Part shown: piece after piece, positions 8,812-17,579 of the stretch | Layout: each line of letters opens with the position of its first letter | Position numbering within the stretch: the stretch's first letter is position 1 | Origin: Flavobacterium xanthum | Lineage (GTDB): Bacteria > Bacteroidota > Bacteroidia > Flavobacteriales > Flavobacteriaceae | DNA: 64,000 nt | NCBI RefSeq assembly: GCF_900142695.1 | Contig: NZ_FRBU01000006.1 | Coordinates: forward strand, 1 to 64,000 | Direction: 5' to 3' | The notes under the pieces: generated by a model | Database searches by the model: none | The model's input: the letters and a program-made list of their open reading frames with translations, nothing else | What the model was told of the DNA's origin: nothing | Position numbers and translations under genes: made by a program

Positions 8812-9198
8812 TTACAAATTATCAATTACTTTTTGCAGTCTATTTCTAATTTCTTCTGCGATTTCGGTAAGTGCAACGTTATCTGCCGCTTGCATCGACG
8901 CGGCAGGATCAACTGCAGATACTTCAACCCGACCTTTTGCTTTTTCTTGAACAATCACATTGCAAGGTAACATCGTTCCTATTTTATCTTCTGCCAATAG
9001 GGCTTTATATGCAAACGATGGATTACACGCCCCTAAAATGGTATAGTTGTAAAAATCTACATCCAATTTCTTCTTTAAAGTCGCTTTTAGGTCAATTTCG
9101 GTCAAGACACCAAATCCTTCTACTTTAAGAGCCTCAGTAACTTTTTGAAGGGTATTATCGAAAGTATCCCTAATTGTCTTACTAAAATAATATTCCTT
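8812..9198 (-). CDS. DUF302 domain protein, canonical start codon apparently lost
   Basis: The C-terminal 97 codons contain the DUF302 core YTILGACNPSFAYKALL, KIGTMLPCNVIVQE and VDPAASM. The homology continues upstream in frame as EYYFSKTIRDTFDNTLQKVT and so on, to a codon AAG at 9196-9198 exactly where family members start with ATG (MEYYFSKT). A stop lies four codons further upstream and there is no ATG in between. Translation may begin at an internal TTG (9105) or the gene may be failing. DUF302 proteins often accompany sulfur or metal loci; the function is unknown. Confidence 0.75.
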   Translation of the reverse strand, partial: KEYYFSKTIRDTFDNTLQKVTEALKVEGFGVLTEIDLKATLKKKLDVDFYNYTILGACNPSFAYKALLAEDKIGTMLPCNVIVQEKAKGRVEVSAVDPAASMQAADNVALTEIAEEIRNRLQKVIDNL

Positions 9199-9221
9199 GG
9201 CTGTTTAGTTTTAAAATTCAA

Positions 9222-9365
9222 TTATTTTCTTTTACTTTTTTTATAGAGATGCGCTGCTGCTAATAATAGCAATGCAAAAATCAAGATGGAGCCCCACCAA
9301 AACCAATGCATTCCCATAAATGAGTAGCCATCCATATGCATGCCTTCATGTCCTGTATTATTCAT
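9222..9365 (-). CDS. 47-residue His/Met-rich single-pass membrane protein
   Basis: An ATG at 9365 opens a 47-codon frame: MNNTGHEGMHMDGYSFMGMH, then an aromatic WFWWGSILIFALLLLAAA membrane segment and a basic KKSKRK tail. The Met/His-rich N-terminus would face the periplasm and the basic tail the cytoplasm. It lies 26 bp after the Met-rich lipoprotein gene and just before the DUF302 gene on the same strand, suggesting one operon. A 33-residue ORF sits in the equivalent position at 13353-13454. A metal-binding role is inferred from composition only. Confidence 0.65.
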   Translation of the reverse strand: MNNTGHEGMHMDGYSFMGMHWFWWGSILIFALLLLAAAHLYKKSKRK

Positions 9366-9391
9366 AATATTATCGTATTAGTGTTAAAAAA

Positions 9392-10045
9392 TTAATGATG
9401 TACTTTATGATCTTCTTTCTTTTTCGTTTTTTTATCTGTTGCTTTCATCTTAATCTTGTCCATTTTTTCTGCTTTCATTTTCTCCATCATTTTCATCATT
9501 TCTGGATTATCCATCATCGATTTACACATGTCGGACATCATAGTATCATCATTTTTAGCTTTTTCCATCATGCCTTTCATCATGCCTTTCATCATTTCTG
9601 GATTATCCGCCATCATTTTCATCATTTCTGGCATCATGCTTTTCATCATTCCAGGATTTTCTTTCATCATCCCCATCATTTTAGCATGATTTTCTTTCAT
9701 CATTTCCGGATTATTCTTCATCATGTCTGCCATCATGCCTTTCATCATTTCAGGATTGCCCATCATCATTTTCATCATTTCGGGCATCATGCTTTTCATC
9801 ATTTCGGGATCCTCTTTCATCATCTCCATCATTTTATCATGATTTTCTTTCATCATCATCATTTTTCCGCTTTTGCTGCTCATCAACGCGCCCATCATCT
9901 CTTTTGACATCATTTCGTCATTGGCGATAGTGTTCATGATTTCGGCTCTCTTATCTGATTTTGAGAGTACTTGATTCGTTGACTGACAGGAATACAATAG
10001 TCCAATCAATCCAAATGCGAATGCAAATTTTTGTAGTGTTTTCAT
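9392..10045 (-). CDS. Met-rich repetitive lipoprotein, putative copper-binding
   Basis: A 217-residue lipoprotein: signal peptide ending in LLYSC (Cys20), then a helix-forming body in which Met is by far the commonest residue. Units of the type NPEMMKGMMADMMKN and MMKENHAKMMGMMKE repeat, with two larger internal copies of about 50 residues, and the tail is Lys/His-rich (DHKVHH). Dense MxxM and MM motifs are known Cu(I)/Ag(I) ligands. Its place beside a multicopper oxidase, CopA and CusBA supports periplasmic or outer-membrane copper storage, but this is inference. A ruined copy lies at 13470-14001. Confidence 0.8.
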   Translation of the reverse strand: MKTLQKFAFAFGLIGLLYSCQSTNQVLSKSDKRAEIMNTIANDEMMSKEMMGALMSSKSGKMMMMKENHDKMMEMMKEDPEMMKSMMPEMMKMMMGNPEMMKGMMADMMKNNPEMMKENHAKMMGMMKENPGMMKSMMPEMMKMMADNPEMMKGMMKGMMEKAKNDDTMMSDMCKSMMDNPEMMKMMEKMKAEKMDKIKMKATDKKTKKKEDHKVHH

Positions 10046-10100
10046 GGTGTTTTATTTTAAAGATTAAAAATTTTATATTAAACGTAAACTTTACTGCGCT

Positions 10101-10180
10101 ACAACTTCAAATTTCGCAGTCGCACTGCATTTATACTATCGGAAACCGAACTAAGGCTCATCGCTAATGCGGCAATCATT
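10101..10180 (-). pseudogene. Relic of a copA 3' end
   Basis: The stretch from 10106 aligns without gaps to the last 25 or so codons of copA (14687-14763); for example TCAAATTTC, GGAAACCGAACTAA and CAATCATT are near-identical. It has no usable frame. It joins directly to DUF305-derived DNA at a short shared sequence around 10168-10182. Confidence 0.75.
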
Positions 10181-10515
10181 AAAGAAGTCATTCAAACGCG
10201 AGTTAAACCAATGTATTTATGACTAAATACAACAACATTTAAAACCATAACCAGATGCACGATTATAAACGAAAAAGCTATTAGTAATTCAAATTTCACA
10301 TTAAGCTTATCCTTTGAGTGTGAATCGTTTTGCTCAATAGTTTTATTTTTTTAATAAACGTTCATAATTGCTAGTCGATTTAATTGTTGGATAACGTCTT
10401 TTTTATAATTGTTTTATTATTTAAAGTGTTTTAAAAACTTATTATAGCAGCACTAAACTAGCATACCTAGGCGTTTTAATCACTTCATATACAGTCTAGT
10501 TTAACATACACGTTC
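10165..10515 (-). pseudogene. Relic of a DUF305 gene 5' part and its upstream spacer
   Basis: Positions 10168-10355 align to the N-terminal half of the DUF305 gene (about 18462-18650), with substitutions and small indels that destroy the frame. The next 160 bp match the spacer upstream of that gene (18650-18788), for example ATAACGTC-TTTTTATAATT-GTTTTATTAT. The relic therefore preserves non-coding DNA as well as coding DNA, which points to a duplicated segment and not a stray gene fragment. Confidence 0.75.
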
Positions 10516-10590
10516 TTACAGCATTTTCCCGTCATTAGATCAATTCCTTTTTGTGATCTGTATTCACTGTTGCTATCACAGCAAATTAAA
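10516..10590 (-). pseudogene. Relic of a cusB-type adaptor gene 3' end
   Basis: About 70 bp from the TTA at 10516 match the last codons of the adaptor gene ending at 18789 (GATCA-TTCCTTT, TATTCACTGTT and GC-rich remnants of the following codons). It follows the DUF305 relic in the same order and spacing as at the intact locus. Beyond 10590 the similarity ends, 70 bp before the multicopper oxidase stop codon. Confidence 0.65.
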
Positions 10591-10661
10591 AGGATATTTT
10601 TTTTAGAGCGATTCAATTAAACTTCAATTTTTGAAAGCAAAATGTTAAAGATTTTTTCTTT

Positions 10662-13310
10662 TTAATAATTGACATTCAACCCAAAACCCACTCCCATATC
10701 ACTATCGTAATGGGTGGTGATTCCAAGATTTTTACCTACAATATATTTTAATCCTGCCATGTATTCTTTATCAGTATTAACCATAAAGGCCGCTCGCAGT
10801 CGTTTGGAAACTGGTATATCTTCCCGCATCAACTGAAAACGAACATTCCCATCATGATACACTTCAGCTTGTGCAGTTATTAGTAGTGGCAGTGTGTAAC
10901 TAAAACCTAAACTTACTTGAATACGTTTGTCTTTAGTGCTCTTTTGACCAAAAACATTTTTCTCTACTTCATTATAACCTAGCTTTCTGTATCGAGCATC
11001 AAAACCAATAAAGGGCATAAACCATTGGTTTCTTCCAATGTATCTACCTATATGTGTTTCTGATTCATAACCATGATCATCATGATATCCTAAGCGCCAT
11101 TCTGTAGCAAAACTCCAACGCGCATTTTGTACCATTGCTTGCCCATCATTTCCGTTAGTAGCAAAATCATTTTCTGCCATAAAATGCAGTCCGTTACTTT
11201 CTGATTGCAACTTTTTATAGGCTACTGCTTTGTTGGGTAAATAGGGGTTTGGTTGCGAGTTTTCATAGCTAAACACTCTATTCATACCTGCCATCATGTG
11301 ATAGAGAATGTGGCAATGAAAGAACCAGTCGCCATCAGCATTTGCTGCAAATTCAATCACATCTGTTTCCATAGGCATGATATCCAATACATTTTTTAAT
11401 GGAGCGTAGTCCCCTTGTCCGTTTAACACTCTAAAATCGTGTCCATGCAAGTGCATTGGGTGACGCATCATAGAATTATTGAACAACGTGATGCGAACAA
11501 TTTCTCCTTTTTTAATTAAAATTTTATCTACTTCTGAAAGTACTTTATTATCCATACTCCACACATACCGATTCATATTCCCTGTTAATTCGAACCGTAT
11601 TTCTCGAACAGGAGCGTTTTTGTCAAGTGTAGTATTCGTAGGAGATTTTAGCATTCCATAATTCAAGGTAGTGATATCGCTATTCATTACATGTTTTGAA
11701 TGGTCCATTCCAGCATCCATTTTCATTGGCTCTTTGTCCGATTTAGAATGGTCCATTCCAGCATCCATTTTCATTGGCTCTTTGTCTGATTTAGAATGGT
11801 CCATTCCAGCATCCATTTTCATTGACTTCTTGTCTGCAACCCCAACTATTTCTGGATACATCACCGTATTCATATCCATTTTTTGCATAGACATGTCCAT
11901 TCCCATGTCATTCATAGTTCCGTCCATATTCATCATGTTATTCATCATCTTCATGCCTTCAAAATATTTTAGTTTTGGCATTGGACTAATTAATTGTTTA
12001 ATCCCTTGACCAATATAAATTGATGCTGATTTAGTTCTGTCTTCAGGCGTAGCTGAAAATTCATACGAAGCATTTCCAGCAGGAATTGTAACAATGACAT
12101 CATAAGTCTCAGAAACGCCAATGATTAATCGATCCACTTCTAAAGGTTCGACATCATTGCCATCATTAGCCACTACAGTCATTTTTCCACCGGCATAGTT
12201 TAACCAAAAATAAGACGAGGCGCCACCATTAGAAATTCGTAAACGTATTTTATCACCTGCTTTAAATTGCGAAAGTTGACTTTCATTCTGTCCATTTATT
12301 AGAAATTTATCGTAGTAGATATCACTTACATCCATGGCCAACATTCGTTTCCATTCGTTGGTTAATTTGGTTTGAAAATGTCCTGCCTTAATTGCTTCGG
12401 CATAACTTTGCGTAGTTCCTTTTTTAATAGCAAACCAATCGGAAGCATTGTGCAACATCCGATGCACATTCTCCGGTTTATAATCGGTCCATTCGCTTAA
12501 AATTACCGGGATTTGCGGAATATCATCTATTCCATTTCTAAAGGTTGGATCATCTGATTTTTTATTTAAAATCATAGAACCGTACATTCCTATTTGCTCT
12601 TGCAAACCACTATGGCTGTGGTACCAGTGTGTTCCTGATTGAATTATTGGAAATTTATACACAAATTCCGCTCCTGGTTCAATAGGCATTTGCGTCAAAA
12701 AAGGCACACCATCTTCTTTATTAGGCAACATCAAACCATGCCAGTGTAAAGAGGTCGACTCTTTCAGATGATTGTAAACATGAATTTCGGCTGTATCACC
12801 TTCAGTAAAAGTTAATGTAGGCATAGGAATTTGTCCATTTACCGCAATAGCTCTTTTTTCTTTGCCTGAAAAATTGACAATCGTATCGCGAACATGTAGG
12901 TCGTAGCGAATTGTTCTTGGCGGCGCACTTTTAACTACTTTTTTAACAATCCCTTCTTTGACCGTCGTATTTGTTCCAGAAACAGTAGCATGATTACCAT
13001 GAATAGCATCCGTTGCTGCTTTAGACTCAACAGTCTTTGCTTTTACTGATACCGCTGCTTTTAGTAGTGGTTTTGCCGCCTGCTTTTTTCGCACCGATTT
13101 TTTTACCGGTTTTGCTTTCTCTTTAATCAAATCCATCCCACATTTAGGACATTTACCAGGTTCCTTCGCATGTATTTCTGGGTGCATTACACAAGTATAA
13201 GTTGTGGGCTGTTCTTGCTGTTCCTTTACACTTTTTGATACATTAACATACTGTGCTTGCGCAACAGAATAAAAAATCAATAGGAACATTGCTATTATTA
13301 TTCTTCTCAT
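10662..13310 (-). CDS. Multicopper oxidase (CopA/PcoA type) with N-terminal metal-binding module and C-terminal CopB-like barrel
   Basis: An 882-residue exported fusion. Signal peptide 1-20; a Cys/Met/His module at 38-61 (YTCVMHPEI...CPKCGMDL); three-cupredoxin multicopper oxidase at about 133-690 with copper ligands HWHG (189-192), HWYHSH (228-233), HPMHLHGHD (617-625) and HCHILYHMMAGM (665-676). Between cupredoxins lies a Met-rich insert (about 450-540) with three 16-residue repeats. Residues 690-882 resemble CopB, a small outer-membrane barrel. It probably oxidises Cu(I) in the periplasm at the outer membrane. Most CopA and CopB proteins are separate, so the fusion is notable. The 33-codon ORF lies just upstream. 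Confidence 0.9.
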   Translation of the reverse strand: MRRIIIAMFLLIFYSVAQAQYVNVSKSVKEQQEQPTTYTCVMHPEIHAKEPGKCPKCGMDLIKEKAKPVKKSVRKKQAAKPLLKAAVSVKAKTVESKAATDAIHGNHATVSGTNTTVKEGIVKKVVKSAPPRTIRYDLHVRDTIVNFSGKEKRAIAVNGQIPMPTLTFTEGDTAEIHVYNHLKESTSLHWHGLMLPNKEDGVPFLTQMPIEPGAEFVYKFPIIQSGTHWYHSHSGLQEQIGMYGSMILNKKSDDPTFRNGIDDIPQIPVILSEWTDYKPENVHRMLHNASDWFAIKKGTTQSYAEAIKAGHFQTKLTNEWKRMLAMDVSDIYYDKFLINGQNESQLSQFKAGDKIRLRISNGGASSYFWLNYAGGKMTVVANDGNDVEPLEVDRLIIGVSETYDVIVTIPAGNASYEFSATPEDRTKSASIYIGQGIKQLISPMPKLKYFEGMKMMNNMMNMDGTMNDMGMDMSMQKMDMNTVMYPEIVGVADKKSMKMDAGMDHSKSDKEPMKMDAGMDHSKSDKEPMKMDAGMDHSKHVMNSDITTLNYGMLKSPTNTTLDKNAPVREIRFELTGNMNRYVWSMDNKVLSEVDKILIKKGEIVRITLFNNSMMRHPMHLHGHDFRVLNGQGDYAPLKNVLDIMPMETDVIEFAANADGDWFFHCHILYHMMAGMNRVFSYENSQPNPYLPNKAVAYKKLQSESNGLHFMAENDFATNGNDGQAMVQNARWSFATEWRLGYHDDHGYESETHIGRYIGRNQWFMPFIGFDARYRKLGYNEVEKNVFGQKSTKDKRIQVSLGFSYTLPLLITAQAEVYHDGNVRFQLMREDIPVSKRLRAAFMVNTDKEYMAGLKYIVGKNLGITTHYDSDMGVGFGLNVNY
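11691..11822 (-). repeat. 48-bp tandem repeats encoding Met/His/Asp-rich units
   Basis: Three near-identical 48-bp units encode MKMDAGMDHSKSDKEP (the last is partial) inside the multicopper oxidase. The near-perfect DNA identity indicates recent expansion; copy number may vary between strains. Confidence 0.85.
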
Positions 13311-13352
13311 TTTGATAATTCTATTGGATACTAATTATTTTATTTTTCTGAA

Positions 13353-13454
13353 CTAACAGAAGATTATTGGTGCAAAAGCAACAAATACCAATACTGAAAC
13401 GTACCAATATAGTTGCATTTCACCGCTATCATCAGAGGCATCATGATTCATCAT
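13353..13454 (-). CDS. 33-residue single-pass membrane peptide
   Basis: A frame from ATG at 13454 encodes MMNHDASDDSGEMQLYWYVS followed by the hydrophobic VLVFVAFAPIIFC and a TAG. The His/Asp/Met-rich start and aromatic-led membrane helix parallel the 47-residue protein at 9222-9365, and it likewise sits just downstream of a (here broken) Met-rich lipoprotein gene. It ends 42 bp before the multicopper oxidase start. It is short, so a chance frame cannot be excluded, but composition and position favour a real gene. Confidence 0.5.
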   Translation of the reverse strand: MMNHDASDDSGEMQLYWYVSVLVFVAFAPIIFC

Positions 13455-13469
13455 TGATACTAAAAGCTA

Positions 13470-14001
13470 CTGTTGCGCTTTAGGATTTTCTTTTTTTCCA
13501 TTTTTTTTCTATCGTTTTCATTTTACTCTTTTCCATTTTTTCTTTTATTGAACATTTCTGCATTATCCACCATCGATTTGCACATTCCGCACATCATCTA
13601 ATTATCAATCTTTAGCTTTCTCCAACATTTCTGATATTATATTTTTGATCATTTCTAAATTATCTTGCATCATTTTGATCCTTCCTGACATCATACTTTC
13701 ATCATTTCCGCCATCATATCTTTCTCCCACATAGGATTTTATTTCATCATAGCCATCATTTTGGCATGATTCGCCTTGACCATTATCATTTCCATTTCCT
13801 GCTTCATCATTTTACCCTTTTGCGACTCATTAGTATTCCCATCATATCTTCGGACATACTATCGTCATTTGCAATTTCATTCCTAATTCCCAATCTCTTG
13901 TCTGATTTTGAAAGAACCTGATGCGTTGATTGAAAAGAATAAAAAAGACCAACTAGGCAAAGCACTAACGTTACTTCTAAAGCGGTTTACATGATTTTCA
14001 T
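13470..14001 (-). pseudogene. Degenerate copy of the Met-rich lipoprotein gene
   Basis: Read on the minus strand, this stretch aligns along its length to 9392-10045. The old start is visible at 13999-14001 (ATGAAAATC) but a TAA follows after four codons, and indels break all frames. Conserved blocks include TCTTGTCTGATTTTGA near the N-terminal end, and CATCGATTT-CACAT and repeated ATCATTT units in the Met-rich body. It is clearly not coding. Confidence 0.85.
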
Positions 14002-14071
14002 AAATTATAACCGTTTTATATTTCCATTATATAACCTATTATTTCCTTATTTTGAGCACAAACTACTGCTG

Positions 14072-14521
14072 TCATTTTGTTTTATTTCGTACAATTTCAA
14101 CAGAACAATTTGCATGTAATGCTACAGACTGTGAGACCGACCCTAATAAAAAACGATCAATCATACCATAACCGTGCGATCCAAGGACAATTAAATCTGC
14201 GTCAAACTTTTCGGCCTCTTCAACAATAACAGTTTTAGCCACCCCTTCTATTATTGAAGTTACAATTGAAAGTTCTGGTTTTTTATTTCTAATAATTTTT
14301 AAAGCTTCAGCAACAGCATTATCTGCGAATTTTGATGAATTTATCTCTTCATTGTCGTAATGTTCTGTCAGCACACCCATAGGAGCCAAGTTCATTAAGT
14401 TTGTTCCTTCATAAACTGAAATGATTTTCACTGTGGTATTGGAAGGCAAAGGCCTACTTGCGAACTCCTTAATCATTGCTAGACTAAAAGGAGAACCGTC
14501 GGTGGCTAAAATTATTTTCAT
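14072..14521 (-). CDS. Universal stress protein (UspA family)
   Basis: A 149-residue single Usp domain. The N-terminal strand KIILATDGSPFS and the C-terminal nucleotide-binding motif GSHGYGMIDRFLLGSVS (pattern Gx2Gx9GS) suggest an ATP-binding member. The protein is cytoplasmic and commonly linked to general stress survival. It sits between copA and the lipoprotein pseudogene on the same strand, 159 bp after copA, so it may be carried with the metal island, though Usp genes are found in many settings. Confidence 0.9.
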   Translation of the reverse strand: MKIILATDGSPFSLAMIKEFASRPLPSNTTVKIISVYEGTNLMNLAPMGVLTEHYDNEEINSSKFADNAVAEALKIIRNKKPELSIVTSIIEGVAKTVIVEEAEKFDADLIVLGSHGYGMIDRFLLGSVSQSVALHANCSVEIVRNKTK

Positions 14522-14680
14522 TTGACTAATTTTTTAATTAATTATTTACAATCAGATCGTTACAAAGTAATACTAAACTATAAAGTTAACCTTTTGGCAA
14601 CAGAATCAGTTGCGATTTGATATAATTATACCGATTGCAAAATCATTTCAATTTTACAAAAAATAAGTTTAACTCCTTTT

Positions 14681-17494
14681 TCAGAGCTTCAAATTTCTCA
14701 ACCGCAGTGCATTTGCAATAACAGAAACCGAACTAAAACTCATTGCCAGAGCCGCTATCATTGGCGAAAGCAAAAGACCGAAAAAAGGATATAAAACCCC
14801 TGCTGCAATTGGAATTCCGAGTACATTATAAAAGAAAGCAAAAAATAAATTCTGATTGATATTTTTCATCACGGCATGACTCAATTCTTTAGCCTTGACA
14901 ATCCCTTGCAAATCTCCTTTGACCAGGGTTATTTTGGCGCTTTCTATTGCTACATCGGTTCCGGTTCCCATCGCAATACCAATGTCGGCTTGCGCCAATG
15001 CTGGAGCATCATTAATTCCGTCTCCTGCCATAGCCACAATTTTGCCTTGGTCTTGCAACCTTTTAATTTCCTTTAATTTATCCTCTGGCAAACAACCCGC
15101 TATAAACGAACTCAAATGCAATTCGTCCGCGACTGCTTTGGCGGTGTTCTCATTGTCGCCCGTAAGCATAATCACTTCGATTCCCTGACTCATTAATTCC
15201 TTTATTGCTGCCACGCTCGTACTTTTTATCGCATCTGTTATTGCTACATAACCCAAAACCTGATTGTCTACCGAAATATAAGACACTGTTTTTCCTAGTT
15301 TCTGCTCGGCTACTATTTTAGCTGTTAAATCATCTGAAGTTTTTGAATTGTTTTGCTCCATCAATTTTACATTTCCAAGTGCAATTTTTTTACCATTTAC
15401 GGTTCCAACCACTCCTTTTCCAGTAATGGATTCAAAATCTTTCGCTTCCAATAAAGTAACCTTTTTCGCTTTCGCAAAATTGACTACGGCTTGCGCCAAA
15501 GGATGCTCACTATACTGATTCAACGAAGCAATCATTTGCAACAAATCGTCCTCTTTATTTTCAGTCGAAAATACCTTTTCTACAGAAGGTTTTCCTTCGG
15601 TAATTGTTCCCGTTTTATCAGTAATTAGAACATTTACCTTATTCATATTTTCTAAGGCTTCCGCATTTTTTATCAAAACCCCAGATTGTGCTCCTTTACC
15701 CACTCCTACCATAACTGACATGGGTGTTGCTAATCCCAATGCACAAGGACAAGCGATAATCAAAACCGCAATCGCATTAATAAATCCATAAACGATTGCT
15801 GGCTCGGGGCCAAATTGTGCCCAAACAAAAAAGGTAATTACTGAAACGCCCACTACTATTGGCACAAAATACTTCGCTATTCTGTCTGCCAATTTCTGTA
15901 TTGGTGCTCTGGAGCGGCTGGCTGAATTTACCATTTGTACAATTTGCGAAAGCAAAGTTTCTGAACCAATTTTTTCAGCAAGCATCACAAAAGATTTGTT
16001 CCCGTTAATTGTACCTGCAATAACTGCATCGTCTGCTTTTTTATCCAAAGGAATGGGTTCACCCGAAATCATGGATTCATCGATGGTGGTTTCCCCGTCG
16101 GTAATTTTTCCGTCAACAGGAATTTTTTCACCTGGTTTCACCCGAAGCAAATCACCCTTTTTGATATCATGAACAGAAATGACTTTATCGCTTCCGTCAA
16201 TGACCAAAGTGGCCACCGTGGGTGCTAATTTCAATAATTCTTTTATGGCACCACTGGTTCTGCTGTGTGCTTTTGCTTCTAACAGCTGACCTAGCAAAAC
16301 CAAGGTTAGTATTACCGTTGTTGCTTCAAAATACAGATGCACCGTTCCGCCTTCCGTTTTGAATTCATTTGGAAAGTATTCCGGAAAAAATAAGCCAAAC
16401 AGGCTAAATAGAAAAGCCACACCAGAACCAATTCCGATCAGGGTAAACATATTTAAGTTCCAAGTAATAACCGACTTCCAGGCTCGTACAAAAAACATCC
16501 AAGTAGCATAAAAAACAACCGGAAGCGACATGGCAAATTGTACCCAATTCCAACTCGAAGTGTCCATTATTTTCAGCAGCGGATTATTGGGTATCATATC
16601 TGACATTGCAATTATAAAAATAGGCAACGTAAAAACAACGGCTATTTTCATTTTACGAACTAAGTCAAGATACGTCTTATTGTCTTCGCTTTCGCTAGGC
16701 TCCATAGGTACTAAATCCATTCCGCATATCGGACAAGAACCCGGCCCTTCTTGGATTATTTCAGGATGCATGGGACAGGTGTACATTGTTTTCGTCGGAA
16801 TTAAATCGGGTGCTTTTACCAAGTCCATTCCGCAAACAGGACAATCACCTGCTTTATCATATACTTTCTCCCCTTCGCAATGCATGGGACAATAATATTT
16901 TCCTGCCGCATTAGAAGGAATGCTTGTTTCCTCTTTATGATGTTGATGACTGCCTATCTCCTGTTGATGTGTTGGAGTACCACAGCACGATTTTGCTACT
17001 GGCTCTTCCACCTTTTTATCAGCTGCAGCATTGGTTGAACTCAATTCAGGTTCTTTTAAAAAATGCATTCCGCAAACGGGACAATCTCCCGCTTTGTCGT
17101 ACACTTTATCCCCTTCGCAATGCATAGGGCAATAATATTTTCCTGCCGCATTCTCTGATATGCTGGCTATGTCTTTATGATGTTGGTGACTGTCTTTGTT
17201 TTGTTGATCTTTTGTAGTACCGCAGCAAGATTTCGCAGCTGGTTCCTCTGTACTTTTTTCTGTAGTTTTTTCTTCAACAGCTACCAGCTGGCTCATCTCA
17301 ATAGAATAATTTCCGGCAGCGGTTAAAGCTTCTTGCAACTGTGTAGTAGGAATGTGTTTATCCATTGTGATGGTAGCTATTGGGGGCTCTAACGAAACAA
17401 TAGCCTCTACCCCTTTAATAGCATTCAGTGTTTTCTCCACTTTACCGCGACAACCATCGCAACTCATTCCGGTAATGATATAGGTATGTTTCAT
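14681..17494 (-). CDS. copA: Copper-translocating P1B-type ATPase CopA
   Basis: A 937-residue ATPase exporting Cu(I)/Ag(I) from the cytosol. Domains: HMA domain with CDGC (Cys12, Cys15); three Cys/Met/His modules at about 120-145, 200-225 and 238-262, the first two part of an exact-length 80-residue duplication starting at CCGT (90 and 170); membrane core with CPC (582-584); phosphorylation site DKTGT (626-630); GDGINDAP hinge; SEHPLA in the N domain. The C-terminus ends in NALRLRNLKL. The usual N-terminus has one or two HMA domains only, so the modules are unusual. It lies 85 bp after the HMA-AraC regulator gene, which probably controls it. Confidence 0.95.
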   Translation of the reverse strand: MKHTYIITGMSCDGCRGKVEKTLNAIKGVEAIVSLEPPIATITMDKHIPTTQLQEALTAAGNYSIEMSQLVAVEEKTTEKSTEEPAAKSCCGTTKDQQNKDSHQHHKDIASISENAAGKYYCPMHCEGDKVYDKAGDCPVCGMHFLKEPELSSTNAAADKKVEEPVAKSCCGTPTHQQEIGSHQHHKEETSIPSNAAGKYYCPMHCEGEKVYDKAGDCPVCGMDLVKAPDLIPTKTMYTCPMHPEIIQEGPGSCPICGMDLVPMEPSESEDNKTYLDLVRKMKIAVVFTLPIFIIAMSDMIPNNPLLKIMDTSSWNWVQFAMSLPVVFYATWMFFVRAWKSVITWNLNMFTLIGIGSGVAFLFSLFGLFFPEYFPNEFKTEGGTVHLYFEATTVILTLVLLGQLLEAKAHSRTSGAIKELLKLAPTVATLVIDGSDKVISVHDIKKGDLLRVKPGEKIPVDGKITDGETTIDESMISGEPIPLDKKADDAVIAGTINGNKSFVMLAEKIGSETLLSQIVQMVNSASRSRAPIQKLADRIAKYFVPIVVGVSVITFFVWAQFGPEPAIVYGFINAIAVLIIACPCALGLATPMSVMVGVGKGAQSGVLIKNAEALENMNKVNVLITDKTGTITEGKPSVEKVFSTENKEDDLLQMIASLNQYSEHPLAQAVVNFAKAKKVTLLEAKDFESITGKGVVGTVNGKKIALGNVKLMEQNNSKTSDDLTAKIVAEQKLGKTVSYISVDNQVLGYVAITDAIKSTSVAAIKELMSQGIEVIMLTGDNENTAKAVADELHLSSFIAGCLPEDKLKEIKRLQDQGKIVAMAGDGINDAPALAQADIGIAMGTGTDVAIESAKITLVKGDLQGIVKAKELSHAVMKNINQNLFFAFFYNVLGIPIAAGVLYPFFGLLLSPMIAALAMSFSSVSVIANALRLRNLKL

Positions 17495-17579
17495 TTCTTT
17501 GCAGTTTTAAATTAACAGTACAAATATCCGTAGGATTCTACTTTATGTTGTTACACAATTCTGAATTACCTTTGTAAGA

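Noticed and set aside
9480..9860. Repeated CATCATTT units resembling a CRISPR or satellite array
   Set aside because: Spacing is irregular and the repeats encode Met codons of a real lipoprotein gene with signal peptide.
9395..9907. Long plus-strand open frame rich in His and Phe
   Set aside because: It is the exact antisense of the Met-rich lipoprotein gene; ATG/CAT repeats create open frames on both strands.
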